Shown here: one piece after another, positions 39,596-54,350 of the stretch
Position numbering within the stretch: the stretch's first letter is position 1
Layout: every line of letters starts with the position of its first letter
Source of the DNA: Brasenia schreberi
Lineage: Eukaryota > Streptophyta > Magnoliopsida > Nymphaeales > Cabombaceae
NCBI GenBank assembly: GCA_036023115.1
Contig: JAYKKT010000055.1
Coordinates: 10,794,501 to 10,858,500, forward strand
Length of the DNA: 64,000 nucleotides
Direction: 5' to 3'
Position numbers and translations under genes: made by a program
The notes under the pieces: model-generated
What the model was told of the DNA's origin: nothing
Databases searched by the model: none
The model's input: the letters and a program-made list of their open reading frames with translations, nothing else

Positions 39596-42500
39596 ATTTT
39601 AGTAAACTGTCGATCCGACATAAGATAAAAAACAATCTCAAATAAAAATATATAAAAGAGTAACCCCTATCTTCCTTTATAATTTTCATATGTGTATTAT
39701 AAATATGTCTTACTGTACTCACATTTGTTTCATCAACCCGCTTCAAATGTTTGAAAATATGCTTTGATTTGCAATAACTTTTTCTATGTTCCTTTGTATA
39801 TTGTATTTAAAACCACTCAATCTCCTTACAAAAGTATGTACTTTAATATACAAGTCTATAGGGTACTTATTTCTCTCATTCACTATATTCAACTTCTAAT
39901 AACTATCAACTATACCATCTCCTCTCAATAAAAATGGATGGTTTACATTCTTAGTGCACATTAACATATTATTTTTAACATCAATATTTTTACTCGACTT
40001 GTATTTGCTATTCCTTTTACACCGAAGGTTACTTTGCTTATTACGTATTTACTCTTCGAACAAATAATAATAATAATAATAATAATAATATATGACGAGT
40101 AATCGAATAATAACTCGATGATTATAATACGTTAAAAATAAAAATATCATTACAATTTGCTCAATAAATTTTATTTAAAAGTTATGGAGCTACGATGCAT
40201 TTTACCATGGTGACAAATCTATTATACCATATTTGATAAAGTTGAATCACGATGAATACCGATTTGACTTCTACGCGCCTCTTATTTAAATAACATTAAG
40301 AAGAACGGTGATGGTCATCACCGATGAAGCCTCTATGGACGCAGGCCGACTCACTTTCTTTTTTAACCATTAATTTTCAAAACTTCACGAGATGACGGGG
40401 TATGGTGGCTGAAATGGCTGTTTATCAGCAGATTGATGTACCAAGAATGGACGGTTCGAGCTGGCGATCTTAACGCTGCGGGACGAAATATAATATGGTT
40501 GGCAAGGGGTTACTACGTAGGGTCGCTAACCAAGATGTGGCGAAGGTTACGAAATTAGTGGGTGTTGGTTACGCGGGATGGTTAATGTATAACTTAGTTG
40601 AAGGCTATAGTGATCATATGTCCATCTGGGTAATAAAATATGTTGATATTAAGAATCACGCTGTAGGATGAAGTTATGAATAAGGATGGCAATTGAGCGG
40701 ATTGTAATCACGGGTCAGTGAATATATGAAGTTTGTTCGATATGGAGTTCACAATGATGGTCAGTTTGTTCATATGTCTATATATTTGATTTAAGTAAAA
40801 CTATTTTATTATATTTAACGTATGATTAACTGACGGATGTAGTTTTTAACCTCTACTGTGATAGGCTAGCTGATAGACATAAATGGGCTATGGTTATTAC
40901 GTTAATCGTGTGTGTACTCAAGTCATGGTGGGCAGTAATGTTACAAATTATATAATGTTAAGAGAATATATTGGTGATAAGTTTGTTTAATAAGAGTTTG
41001 ATGACTCAAGATGATATTTAGGGATTTATACTATTTAGGATGAGTGTGCTTAAGATGAAATGGTTTAGGATGCAGTTATATTCCAAATTCTGATTTTTGT
41101 TCAAGATAAGCTTTTAATTATATTACATTCAAATTGTTATTTAGGTCGAGTTTAATTTAAGACGAGTTTGCATTCAGTTGATAAATTTATTAATGGCATA
41201 TCCGAATGATCATATGGGTACAAATAAAATTATTGTCAAATTATTTCGGGTTAGAAATGAGTTAATGGATTTAAAAATTGAATATAAAATAATTCATCTT
41301 GAAAAATAGTAAAAGGAATAAAGTTTTTAATACAAAATATCCCGATAAATATGTAGATGTATGCGCAGAAGTATCCGTCAGACGATGACAAGATAGTTTC
41401 ATTAAATCGAGTAAGATAGATACTTGTGAATATAAGTACCATGCTAATATAACACCCGATAAGACTAAACTTTCTAATAGCTAAGCAAGCACACTGATAT
41501 CAGGTCACTTTCTTATTCAGATTAAAAAAGTTGATATAAAGAAATTATCATATCAAAAATCTCCATGTTTCAATCATTCCCCTTCAATGTTTTGACAAGC
41601 TTATCTATCATTTTAACGTATGTTTGTTAGACTCACGGGATAAACTTGATACAATACAAAGGTTTACAGAAGTTACCAAGATAATCGATAAAGATTATAA
41701 CGTATTAACATATTAATTTAATCCTATCAGTTGGAGTACAAATACGTCAATCAACCCTAGTACAATCAATATAGAAGATTTAGTAATTTCTCGAAGACAG
41801 AATTCTCAAGTGAATGGTAATACGATTTTCGCCTTATCCCCACACTTCGTATCTGAGACTCGATTTTTTATGCTTATTCTCATGATTCCCCGCAGAAAAT
41901 TTTAATCTGAAATCATTTAGCAGACAGCTCCTACAAGATGATCATAATATGTCTATACAAGGAGATTTTATCATCCTAAAGATTACTTATCACTGACCTA
42001 TAACAATCAATTACTTTATATATATTTACCAAGCTTAGACGATTAAAAATATTTTTAGTTGAATCTGTATCGGACTAAATTGTTCATTTAGAAGACAAAT
42101 ATTGTTTTATGTTTTTTTATATTTTGTCGTCCATGCTTTTGGTGCTTTATAAATCAGACACTTTCTTTATATCATAAACAGCCGTTTTATACAGTTGTGC
42201 TTTTATACCAATTTATATTCAAATTCTTTAATATTTAGTATTGGATATAGAAACTTTTTAATGAAACTATAGTAAATATTAGATATTTTATGATATTTTT
42301 AAATTAAAGGCATGTGGATAGTAAAAGGGGTGTGCATATATTAATACCCAAATTTATTGTTCGTAGTAAGTTATTTGAGTAAGGTACAAGCTTGCTCTTA
42401 AGATGGATTCAAAAGTTGTAGGGTTTTTCTCAACATTTTTTTAGTCTTCCTTTCCTTTTTCAAAGTGTTACTCGCTGCCATCTTCTAAAACTTGAGCTGA

Positions 42501-43265
42501 GTTTATAGAGTTTTAATTTTAAATCAAAGGTTTGATTTCTCCAATCAATTGGGAGTTTTGATTGATGGCTAGTGTTGTGAAGTCTGTGACGGTAAGCTTG
42601 CCATCATATTATTGGCATCAAAAGATGGAAGAAGCACCGAGAGGACAAGTTATATTTTGTGGGAATTCAAATTATTAAAAATGACCCATGGTATTTTTGA
42701 GTCAAATTTTAATGATGAGTTGTTTCTAGTCAAATTTTGTGTTAATGATGCAGTGACTCTTTGAGCGGCAAAATTGCACCTTAACCCTCTATAAAATTCA
42801 AGTTTTACCGAGGCTTTACATGCAAGCTACTCTTTATATTGAACCCAATGTGTATTTAGTTATTTGCTTATACTTCTATCAGAAGCCTATATATACGCAT
42901 ATACTCCTCTTTAAACTTCATTTATTTATAACATGTTATAATAAATCCTTCACGTGTATACCCATTTCTATAATATTCCTATCCAAGTTTAGAAAACCCT
43001 GTTTCAATACAGCTAATTGATGGTTATTTGGAACTTTTGATGCTACAAAGCAAACTGAGTCAAGTCCAAGGCTGAAATCCTAACTAAGCCAATGCAGGTC
43101 CTTTGCAAATATAGACTATGCTTCCTCGAAGGAAGTGTCATGATGTGATCACAATAGAGACGATGAAAGTAGGGTGTTAGAAAACCATGTTTCCAACCAA
43201 GAAGTTTGACCTTTTGTTAACTTAAATCAGATTGTTAACCTTAAAAGTTAAACAACCACATGAGG
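39596..43265. other. No recognised gene; AT-rich region
   Basis: Only short chance frames. Composition is AT-rich throughout with some CG-containing patches near 40300-40600. I found no LTR pair, transposase or RNA gene. Confidence 0.45.
40063..40091. repeat. (AAT)n microsatellite
   Basis: About nine AAT units. Confidence 0.9.
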
Positions 43266-43269
43266 AAAT

Positions 43270-43814
43270 TGTCGGTCACGGACAGGGATAAGGTAGAACG
43301 GTTCTAGATAAGACATGATGATTGCATATAAAACAGTATCTCGTTTGGATCGGATCCAAGATTCGTGATACAGATGCCAATAAATATATGATTAGGGGTC
43401 CTCCCTAAAAACACAGTGTTTTCATCTCTCTCTTCCCTGTCCCTACCTTACTCTAGTTTTATCTCTCTGCCCATGGTGTTGCTCAAGTACCTTTTCTAGT
43501 AGTTCGTCCCTCTTTGTCCCAACTGTAGGAGACTGAAGTGTATTCGAGGTCGGCTCAAAGTAAGATAAGTGCTCTTCAAGTTGTGTGTGCATTTTATCCT
43601 GTGAGAAAGGCATAGGTACCCGTGCATACTCATAGGTGCGGCAAGTCCACAAGGGCGACTTGCATAGTTAAGTTTCTGATTTAACTTCTATTTTTGTTTT
43701 ATGTACGGCTTGATTATAGTTTATTTTGGATCTGTGGTTGTTTATAATTGGGACATGTTTACATTTGTTGTATATTGGTTTATTATGCATGTATGTCTAC
43801 AGTTTCTTCCAACA
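43270..43814 (+). repeat. 5' LTR (5'-truncated) of copia element
   Basis: Shares AGAACGGTTCT, ATGATTAGGGGTCCTCCCTA, CTTCAAGTTGT and GCATTTTATCCT with the 3' LTR at 48363-49284. The match begins only near 43270; the first part of the LTR is not recognisable. Confidence 0.8.
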
Positions 43815-43854
43815 ATCTTATAGAAATCACCTTTTACCATAGTGAATATGTTTA

Positions 43855-46800
43855 TGACTGTTTCTCTCAGGCCTAAGGTCAACTTGACCTTGATGCAGAA
43901 AAAGTTTGTCGATCCTCATTTTAAACGCTGATAATAGCGTATGAAAATTTGATTAACAATGTTAGGGTTGCATATGTATATCGAGTTAGATTGTCCCCTA
44001 TCCAATGTTGATGACCCTAGAAGCTTGGATAAAATCATCAGTGGAAGGAGGACACCTTCTGTTGTTGTTGTATTTTATCGGTATTGTCAAATATTTTATT
44101 TGATGTATATAATTCTTCACAATAGCGAAAGATCTATGGGTTGTTTTGGGTTAGAAATACAATAATGAAGTCCACAAATTTGAAAAGTATTTCGTGACCA
44201 AGTTCCTTAAGTATCAAATAGTAGAGGGGAAATGTGTTACCAAACAGGCCCACAAGTTTCAATTTTTTTGCCATGGTATGAAGGAAGTCGAAATATAACT
44301 TTCTGACAAATTTATTATTATGCCTATTATGGAGAAATTTTTCAAGTCTTAGGAGGGTTTCAGCCTAAATCTCAAGCATCAGAAGGGTAAGATGACTCTT
44401 GATGATCTAATGGTAGACATAAAAATGAAGGAAGAGCATATAAGTCAGAAACTCGTTATGCATTTACATAACACCTCTAGGGTTAACCTGACGGTTAAAA
44501 GGAAACAACGTAGTGATCATAAGGAAAAACAGGTAAAGCATAAACCAAAGGCCAAAATGCAAAAGAAACCTAATAACAAACCGTGCTAGCTTTGTGGTTA
44601 GGTTGGATATTGGACAAGGGATTGTTCCTCAAAGAAAGCCAAGAAATTCGTGGCCGCTTTGTGGTATCTATCCCTTCCTTTCTATTTATGAGCCACAGTA
44701 TTGGATGGTAGACATTGGGGCTAGTGTGTATGCTTGTGATGACCAATCTCTTTTTCTCTTACTAGGATGTTTATGGGCGAACAGTTACCTTAAGGGATCA
44801 TTCGACTATTGAAGTAAAGGGCAACATGTGAACTTAAAGTTTTCTTTGAGAAAGGTTATAACTCTTGAGTGAGTTAGACACATTCCAATGATTCGCCAGA
44901 ATATCCTCAGTGTTCTTGCTTTAGTTAGGGAAGGATTAAGGTTAGATTGTAAATGTAATAAAGTCGTCATTAAATGACTTAGTATAGGGTGTTATTTTGG
45001 GAAGAGCTATTTATGTGATGTAGAGGATATGTTTAAAATTCATGTAAAACTAATTGTTGATTATTGTATAAATTTTAATGATAATAAAGTCTTTACTTCT
45101 GTTTCATCTTCTTCTTCTGTGTGCAATGTTAAATCATCTGATGTATGGCATGCTAGGTTGGGTCATGTAAACCTTGATTTCATGAAAAGAATGATAATTT
45201 AAACCTTATCCCTAAAATTGTTATAGATAAAAAACACAAATGTGGTATATGTGCGTGCTAGCGAAGCAACCTAGAAAACCTTTTCATACGATTGAAAGAA
45301 AATCTGAGATTTTGAATATAGTGCACACTAATATTTGTGAATTCAATGGAATGACTTTGAGAGATAACAAAAGATACTATATCATGTTTATTGATGATTA
45401 TGATAGATACAATTATATTTACTTAAAAGTATAGACGAAGCTTTAAAATAGTTTTAAATGTTTAGAAATTAAGCGTAAACTCAAACATGCCATATAAAAC
45501 GATTAGGTTCTGATAAGATTAGGAGAGTATACCTCAAACCATTTTCAAGTATATTGTCAAAACAATGGTATTGTTCATGAGATTATTGTTTCGTACTCTC
45601 TTGAGTCTAATACAATAATTTAATGGAAGAATAGTTATGTGTGTGATATGGTTAATATTTTACTTCAAAGTTCTGAGTTACCTACCTAAATGTGAGGAGA
45701 AGCTTTAAATACGACTTACCATATTCTAAATAGAGTTCTCCATAAGCATAAGGAAAGTAGTCTCTTTGAGCTTTGGAAAGGTCGAAAGATCAATCTCAAA
45801 TATCTCAAAGTGGGGTTGTTTTGCGAAAGTAATTATACCTGAATAGAGGAGAAGAAAATTGAAACCTAAAACAATGGATGGTATATTTTTGATTACGTGG
45901 AGACAAGCTATTAGTATAGATTCTTGATCATTAGATATGATATTTTGGCATAGACGTCAATACAATTGTTGAGCTTTATGATTCTACATTATTTGAGAAT
46001 GTGTTTCACATGAAGTCTAGAGTTCCTCAAAGTATATCTTTTAGAGATTATGATCCTACTATTGGTTTCATTCTCGATCATGTGAAAAGGGTGACAAATG
46101 TAGAGGGTGACCCTGATTGTATTATTTTTAATTCAGTTGACTCTAACGAAATAACTGAACCAAGGAGAAATAAATGACCTAGTATATCAAAGGACTTTTG
46201 AAGTGACTTTGTTACTTTCAATGCCGAGGATGATCCTAATCACCTTTAAGCAGAGTATAACCTCACCCGAGGTTAAGTTTTGGAAGGAAGCCGTTAACAA
46301 TGAAATTCAGTCGATTCTCTCAAATAGTATTTGAGAATTGATAGATTTACCTCCTGATTGTTTTATTGTGGGTTGCAAGTGGATCTTAAAGAAGAAACTG
46401 AATATAGACAGAATAATCAATAAGTATAAGACCAAGTTAGTAGCCAAGGGATACATACAAAATAAAGGAATAAATTATTTTGATATCTATTCCCGAGTTT
46501 CCCGGATGACCATCATCCGAGTGTTTATAGCACTGATCTTCGTATATGACCTCACAATCCATCAGATGGATGTGAAGACTTATTTCCTTCATAGTGATCT
46601 CCATGAAGAAATTTATATAAATCAAACAGAGAGATTTGTGGCTCATGAGAATGAATCGAAAGTGTGTAAGTTTGTTAAATTATTATATAGTTTGAAACAA
46701 GGTCCTAAACAATGACATTAAAAATTTGATTATGTGATATCATCTTTTGACTTCGTTTCTAATGATTATATAAGTGTGTCTACTACTGCAAGTCAATCAA

Positions 46801-47770
46801 TCTTCCCTCATTTTTAGAGGCAGGAATTGCATCTAATGCTTTCATCATTCTTTTCTTATATGTAGATGATATATTGTTATTTGGTTTTAATATGAGAGTA
46901 GTAAATAAGACTAAGTCATTCTTATAGAGTAAGTTTGAAATGAAGGACATGAGTGTGACTGATATGATTTTAGAGCTTAAAATCATAAGGTCTACTAATA
47001 GTATAGTAATCTCTCAATCTCACTATGTTAAGAAAGTTTTAGAGAGATTTGTATATACAAACTATAGACCTGTTAATACCACATATGATTCATCTAAGGT
47101 TTTGTATAATAATGAAAGTGGTATTCTTGTGTCTCAACTATGATATTCTTAGATTATTGATAATTTAATATATCTAACCAACTGTAAACGATCAAATATT
47201 GCATTTATTGTGTGTAAGTTGAGTAGATACACCAGTTGTTGAGATAGAACCCATTGAGAAGGTCTAAACATAGTGTTTCGCTATATGAAGGGAATGATTT
47301 TCCTTGGACTACATTACGGTAAACATTCTTCGGTTCTTAAAAGATTTAGTGATGCTAGTTGGATATCAAAGAACTCTAAGATTAATGGGATCACTTGATA
47401 TGTATTTCTTTTGGGTGGTGGTGCTGTTACATAGAAATCTAAGAAATAAACTATTTTTGCTCATTCTAACTTTGATGCATATGTGCTTTGAATGAGATTA
47501 CATTGGAAACTGAATGAATTAAGGGGCTTATGTCCAGTTTACCTATGGTAAAGAAGTAATTTCTTATAATTTTAGTGCATTGTGATAGCACCATTACAAT
47601 TGCTAAGATAAGTAGTTAAAATATAATCAAAAGCAATGGAGACACATCCAAGTCAGACTAAAGTCTATAAGGACTCTTGTGTCTGATGGGGTCATGTTTG
47701 TAGATTTTGTTGGATCTAAAGATAACCCATCTAATTATTTTACTAAGAGTTTATCAGTAGCCTTAGTTGA
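43855..47770 (+). pseudogene. Copia gag-pol with many stops
   Basis: Domains in order: gag (43870-44590; MTLDDLMVDIKMKEEHISQ); zinc knuckle C.LCG.VGYWTRDC at about 44583-44628, with two TAG codons inside; protease MVDIGASVYACDDQSL (DIG in place of DSG/DTG); pre-integrase DVWHARLGHVNLDFMKRM at about 45140; integrase HTNICEFNGM and YYIMFIDDYDRYNYIYL; RT VGCKWILKKKLNIDRIINKY, HQMDVKTYFLHSDLHEEIYI, KLLYSLKQGPKQ and FLYVDDILLFG; RNase H region to about 47770 with VDFVGSKDNPSNYFTKSLSV. The first integrase Asp is Asn (HTN). Dead but fully ordered. Confidence 0.88.
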
Positions 47771-48362
47771 GAAACTCAAGTTAGGAATGAGATTGAAATC
47801 GATGATTTATTTACAAGCAGTGATAACCCAACCTACCTCAATGGATATCCCACGAAGTATGTTTAATGTGATAGTAATAAGTTGTTGGGTGAATAAGATG
47901 ACACTTGTATCATGTGATACTTGTAGTTTTTGTATGTTTGTCCTTTGTAAACCTAAAGTGTCATGACAAGTTTAATAAGAGATTATTCTTTGAGTATTAT
48001 CAAGTCCTAAAACAAGATACTAGTAGTACATCCTTTGAGATGCCCAGCTAAGTGATTGACATTATGAGACCGCAAAAGGGAAATTGGGTTGTTCCCCTGA
48101 AGTCAATCATGATAAAGGATATGGATGCATGGCCATTAATGCATCACCCCTATAGATCATGCCATAACCTTTTATTATGTTGTTGTCAATACATACCTTT
48201 ATACCCAAGATTTTGGTTTAAGACGTATGTTGACTTAGTTCTTGTAAGAGTAATATTGGATAACTTAGATAATGGTTTAAATCAGAAGATACCATTACTC
48301 AAAGTATAATATGATGGTTGGGTTAGAAGGACACTTCTATACTTAAGGACTTTGTGGGGATT

Positions 48363-49284
48363 GTTGGATTTAATATACATTAATGTCATTTAATTCATTT
48401 TGATATCTCTGACTAATCAATTGATGCATAATTGATATATGAGAAAGTCCTAAAGTGTAAAAAATAACATGTGAGGGACTTTTGCATGTGATGACCAAGA
48501 AGAGACAAAGTTTAGTCCCATACTGATGAATGTGACAAACTCACATATCCTTTTATATAGTTGGTCGCTCATGAACCTTAGTTAAAAGAGCTTGGAAAGG
48601 ACATGCTAGACCACTCACAAGCGCGTCAGGCCGGGTCGGGCTTGGGCTTGGGAAGTCTTTAGTCTATCGTTTTGCATAAAAAAACTTTTGATCTAACGAT
48701 CAAGAGTCTTTTACAATCATAGATAGGAATAAGGGAGAACGGTTCTGGAAAAGACGGGACAATGAAAGATAAAATTATGCATCGTTTGGATTGAATCTAT
48801 GATCCGTGATTCACAGTGCATCCTATAAATATGTGATTAGGGGTCCTCCCTAAAAACATAGTGTTTTCTTTTCTCTCTCTTCCCCATCTCCTGCCTTACT
48901 TTAGTTTTGTCTCCCTACTCGTGGTGCTGCTCAAGTCTGTGTGCTTGTGGTTCGTGCCTTCTTGTTCCAGCCATAGATGACTGAGGCGTGTTTGAGGTCA
49001 TCTCGTGATCAGGTACATGCCCTTCAAGTTGTATGTGCATTTTATCCTATGAGGAAGCCACATGTACCCATATGTACTCATAGCGGGCGTTGATTTCTCT
49101 AAGGCAAGTCCATAAGAATGACTCGCACAGATAAGTTTCTTATTTAGCTTTAGTTTTTGTTTTTCATATAGCTTGATTATAGCTTATTTTAGATTTGTGA
49201 TTGTTGTTTAAGATTGGAGCATGTTTACATTTGTTGCATATTGGTTTATTATGTATGTAGTAGTTTTGAAGGCATTGGACAACA
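48363..49284 (+). repeat. 3' LTR of copia element
   Basis: About 920 bp, from TGTTGGATTTAATA to TTGGACAACA. It has CCTATAAATATGTGATTAGG near 48820, a probable promoter segment. Confidence 0.8.
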
Positions 49285-52200
49285 AAATGCACTAATCTCA
49301 AAACTAAGTTCAAGTGAAATGGTATACAAAGGGAAGTTACTCGAACTCAGGTTTATGTTCATCTCATTTAAACTCGGGCTTGACCTGCACCGCACAACTA
49401 ATTGTACAGCTCATTGACTCAAAGTCCAAACATATGGATCACTTGATTTAAGATCTAACTAGGTTCGAATCAGATATGCCGCTATGACTCGAAGAATAGA
49501 ATAATAACCAATGGTTTCTATCACATACCTCTTGCTGAAGCTTCAAACTTTCATATGCAATTCCAGTGTTACTGTGCGATAAACAATGGCAGATCAAAAT
49601 ACACCACAGAAGGATCTCGCTTTTTGCAGTTACACGCTAACATGACACAATGTAGAGCACGGTAGGAATCCATGTAATCCACTTAACTTGGTGCGAGATA
49701 AGGATTAGTTTTTTATTATGCAGAAAATGGTGCAATGCAAAAAGTAAAGGCTCCTTAGTCTGCAGCAAGCTTCTCTAACAGATTCGATCCTAAAAGTACA
49801 TCAAATATGGAGTTGTAACTGTATCTATACAAAATAAACAACAGAAAGAGGCAGGCAGCACAGCAAAGATGTCCAATCTAGAAGAACAGACAGCTGTGAG
49901 ATAAAGAAGAAACCTAGCTGCTGGAGTCAACATTTGGTTGCTTCAAGAAGCGATTGAGTAAATGAAGCTGAGCTGGATCCTCGGAGCCGGTATTTTTGCT
50001 CCAGAGTAGAATCGTCTGCAGCCCCTGTCGCAATGAAAAGCTCACAATGAGTAGGTAATGATTTTGTACTGTCAGTCATATTTGAACATGGCCGTGGATC
50101 AAGTAGAACATGACCCAACACCAAAAAGCATGTCATTGGTACCATCTCCACGATATTGGGCCTAGATGAGCTTTGCAGTGTCTAAGCTTACCCAGTTAAT
50201 GCACAGCAGGAGTAACTGGAGCGAGGTCTGAGGTATCGTCTCATTCAAAGCGCAAGTTTGCAAAACCAGAAAGCAAGAAGAAACTTCGGAAAAAATGCGA
50301 GCTTATTTTTGGACTAAAACATCTATAACACGCGATCAAGATCTTCGATTAGCAACATCAACAAACAAGTGTATTATCCATGTTGTATGTCAATCTAGAT
50401 TTGATAACCAAGAGCTGCTTTAGCTATATCAAGAGGGTCTGCGTTCCGTTCTTCTTTTTAGGGAGGAAGCCTTTGGCTCTTCTTTCTTTTGGAGTTCCCA
50501 TGGCTTTGTCGATGGAAAAGGAGAACTGGGACTTTTGCTTTATCTTTGGACATGAACTTTGCCTTGAACTTGTCTTTGATCCTAGGATTGATTACACACG
50601 ATTCTATCGTCCCTTATATAGGTTCTTTTCCCTTTTCAAGCTACAACCCTGTAAAACTCTTCCATTACATGTTCACTCTATGAAACTCATATCACATGGT
50701 TTTTCTTACTACCAGATATAAAAAAAGGAGAATACCCTCTTCTGTGATTGTGTACCCCAAGATTATGCTTACAAGAACAATTCACACTTTAGATAAAGCA
50801 ACAACATAGATCTATATTATCAATGTGTATGAAATATAAAAGAGCAAGTCTAACTCTAATGTCAAAATTGGGTTCTAGAAAAGTTCTAGGACTCTCAAGC
50901 ATGAAGTGAAATTTATCTCAAACAATTTATCCGAAAAGTGATACTTCAGAAGAAGACCCAGTATTCTTAATGCATATTCATATGATGCATGAAAAGAATG
51001 AAGGGAAACACTACTTTTTTTGTTGTTGTTAGTTCTTTACATTTTTTTAGATTCTGAAAATGTTCAATTTTTTGGACTTTTGAACAATCAGAAGCATTAA
51101 AGATAAACGTGGACTGGGAGGATCAAGGATGTGCTCCTTAAGAGTTTGTTGAATCAAGAAGAGAACGACAATTTCAAACATGAATTTGATTTGAATTTGA
51201 AACAATCAAATGGATGTGATAAAACTCTAACATGAGAAGTGACCATGCATATCATTTAAATTTGATTCAGCAAGCAAAAATCCAAGAGCATCACCAAATT
51301 TAACATGAACTTTGTGCCATGAACCAACTTCATCAAAAGAACATGTCACATCATCAAGCGTATCAACAAGTAATTTGAGACATGGACAATCATCAATGGT
51401 GATTTGATCAAGTTAATTTTTGAATTGATAGGGTTTAAGAATGTCTACTTTCATGCTCAGGCCCCAAATTCATTATGATCATAATCAAATTCATCAAAGA
51501 TATGTAATTTTGAATAATCTGGGCTCACTTGTGAGGAGTAATATTTGGTCGACCTAACCATTTTCCTCTCAAAATTAGTGTTATCATTAGAAAATGATGA
51601 TGTTATGGTGCCTACGAGTGGCTTTGCTAGTTCCTCTGCCACATGTCCTGACGACTCTTCAAAGTTGCCGAGTGACTTGGACTTAGATGACAAGCCTATG
51701 AATGTATGTATGCAAGATTTTGTGACCAAATACACAAACTTCACCTACAGAAATTTTCCATAACATCTTTAACCTTTCTTGGTACAAAGTGATGACACAG
51801 AGGAAAGAGTTTCATACAGTTTCATTATAAAAAAACGAAAAATACAATGTTGTGAGGTGCATTCAGACTTTCACTTGGAATACTTCTAACTTTGTTGGGT
51901 TAGGATCAAACCCAAATAACACATGTTTGTGCATCATCATACATGTCTCTTATAAGATTGATGTATGCTAATAGAATATCTCTCTTTTTCAAGGTTCTAT
52001 ATCTTTTAACACCCTATTGTAAGTTTTTCTATACCAAAAAATATCATGTTAATGTTCTCCTTTTATGCTAAATTTTTTCTTAAATATGAAAAAATAAAAA
52101 ATAAAATACCACAAGGAAACAAAAAGGTACTGGCGCACTACCACCATTGTCACTGCCGGAATGGTAGTTTCGACCCTCGAAGATCTTCTCTCTAGCCAAA

Positions 52201-52444
52201 AATCGTTGCAACCATATAACGCTCAAGCAAAAAACTCCCAAAAATTGCAATAAACATTCAAAGTGCATGAAAAAAGACATAGTACGATACAAGTAACACT
52301 TATTCTTACTATCTACCTCACAACACTCCTACTATGGTAGGTAAATGTTAGAATTGACTTATTCTGTGAAACATGAGTAACATCTCTTATACGCCAGCTA
52401 AGTTCTGTCTGACTACGGATTAGTTCTTCCAAGATGGCTGCAAC
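49285..52444. other. No supported gene
   Basis: 3' flank of the WRI1-like gene. A decayed RTE-type tail (GGAATCCATGTAATCC then GCGAGATAAGG) is near 49665-49710. Frames at 49927-50151 (minus), 50380-50721 (plus) and 51457-51744 (minus, acidic, DYSKLHIFDEFDYDHNEF) have no recognised relatives. Confidence 0.4.
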
Positions 52445-53059
52445 TCACTGAGCAACTAAAAATTTTATTTGGACACAAGTTTCAACAGCACAATCTCTAA
52501 GAAAGTCAAACACGGTAAATACTGCCTGCAAGCTGTAGCAATGGGATGCATTTCTAAGAACAAATTCTGATGGGGTAAGGAATGGAAACCGAATCAGCAG
52601 CAGTGACAGGATCCACTTCCTCAATGGGAAGGCTTCACTGTCACACCCACTGGAACTCCGGCAAACCCCATCGAAGTTTATCCAGCTCTCTTCGACTCCA
52701 GGCTCTCTGATGAATTCAGGTGCCTCCCCAAACAAGAAGTCCAAATTCTTTGTGATATCGGCATCATTGAAGAAGTTTTGAAGGTCTGAAATCTCCCCAA
52801 TTGTTTCATTCAGTTTCTCAATCTCGGCCCGAGTTTCATTGTTGATAAAATCGGTGTCCATGCTGCATGGATGATCTGTGAGGAAACATTGGGATCTGGT
52901 GGGCTCTGGTGTGATTGAGAATTGTGGGAAGGATTCGCCCGGGACATCAAGTGTGGGACTCGAGCATCTGGATAGTTCAGGGGTGGCACCAAGTTCAGGA
53001 TGAAAGCATCCTAAATAATTGTTTATATCAAAGTTTGTTACTGCATTTGGTCCCCGGTA

Positions 53060-53062
53060 CTA
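53060..53062 (-). other. Nonsense codon in second AP2 domain
   Basis: The frame reads GCA CTC TAG TAC CGG where the family has A-(I/L)-E-Y-R; the Glu codon is TAG. Confidence 0.8.
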
Positions 53063-54245
53063 GAGTGCAGCAATGTCATAGGCAGCAGCAGCAGCTTCTT
53101 CTTCAGTGCCTACACACACATGCAAGAGATTCACTTATCCAACCAAAGATTGAATATGGCGTACTTCTAAATGCTGATATTTTGACAAGAGTGCCATGTC
53201 ACTTGCTTTTAGATTATTGCTTTCCCAGACCCAATTTTAATATGATAAACTAGTTTTTTCTCCCCTTCCTTTACATTAGCGCACTCAATCTCGTGTCTAA
53301 ATTAAATTTAAAAAGTAAGATCATGTTTTATCGGTTCCTTCCAAGTCTCTTTTGAGTTATTCACTTCACCTGGCTACTTTTACAAATATTTCAAGCCATT
53401 CTAAGAATGCATCTCTCTCCTTTTTTTCTTATTCCTTTTTTTTTGGATACTTCTTGATCTTTGTGTAATATTACTTATTATTTTTTCTTTTGGTACGAAA
53501 GGAAGACCGAAACCAATGAAAACCCCCAGGTATCAAACTCATGAACTTCAACTTGCCAGTCTACCTCAGCCACGTGAACTGTTTACTCTTTGCATTAGTT
53601 CATATTATTCATACTCATGTCGTGTAATCATCATTGATCAGCAAGAAGAATATATGCCCACCCTTCGAGAGTGTCACTTTGGGTATTCCAACTATTTGTT
53701 TACCAAAATCAACACCAAAATAAAGCAATTTTCTAAACTAAGCCGATCCAGCTATATGGATGTTTAGAAGTCGTCATACTTGCGTATTAGCATTGACAGT
53801 CAAAAAAGAAATCATGATTTATTGTTTCCTAGCTTTCAACAACTTTGAGGCCTTTCTCTCCCTTTTTTCAAGATTTTGCCTCTAATTGCTCGGACCTCCT
53901 CATGAAGCTTCGTTTGACTGCCCCTTTAAATATCCCACCCACCTTAATTTCATATTTTTGTTCTAATAACCCATTTATCAGTCCAGGCTTCCCTTTTTTA
54001 GTGAGTACGAACATTTTATATAACATGGGATATTGTGGATACTGAACAGAAGAGAGCCCGAGATCCTAGCCTAGGTCCGTCCACCCTTGGACTTGGGAAG
54101 TTACAGCATACACCGCCCATCCCAGCGTGTGCATGCCTGGTCAATTCTGTACCAGTCGAATCTCACGTATCTCATTTGCCATATGACGAGGACGGTCATT
54201 GTCAGCGAAAGCGAACTCTCATTTTTCAACAGCAACATTGAATAA

Positions 54246-54271
54246 TACACATATACATACATACATACACA

Positions 54272-54346
<75 letters not shown>
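54246..54346. repeat. Compound (CATA)n(AT)n(AG)n microsatellite
   Basis: ATACATAC units, then AT to about 54313, then AG to 54346, in the presumed intron of the WRI1-like gene. Confidence 0.95.

Positions 54347-54350
<4 letters not shown>

Larger units (their letters stand above)
43270..49284 (+). mobile_element. Degenerate Ty1/copia element
   Basis: Two related LTRs flank a plus-strand copia gag-pol. A TTTGTGGGGATTG polypurine tract precedes the 3' LTR start TGTTGGATTTAATATAC at 48363. No target-site duplication found, because the 5' LTR start is lost. Confidence 0.85.

Noticed and set aside
39596..42400. Hidden gene or satellite in the AT-rich stretch
   Set aside because: No long frames, tandem periodicity or domain motifs seen by eye.
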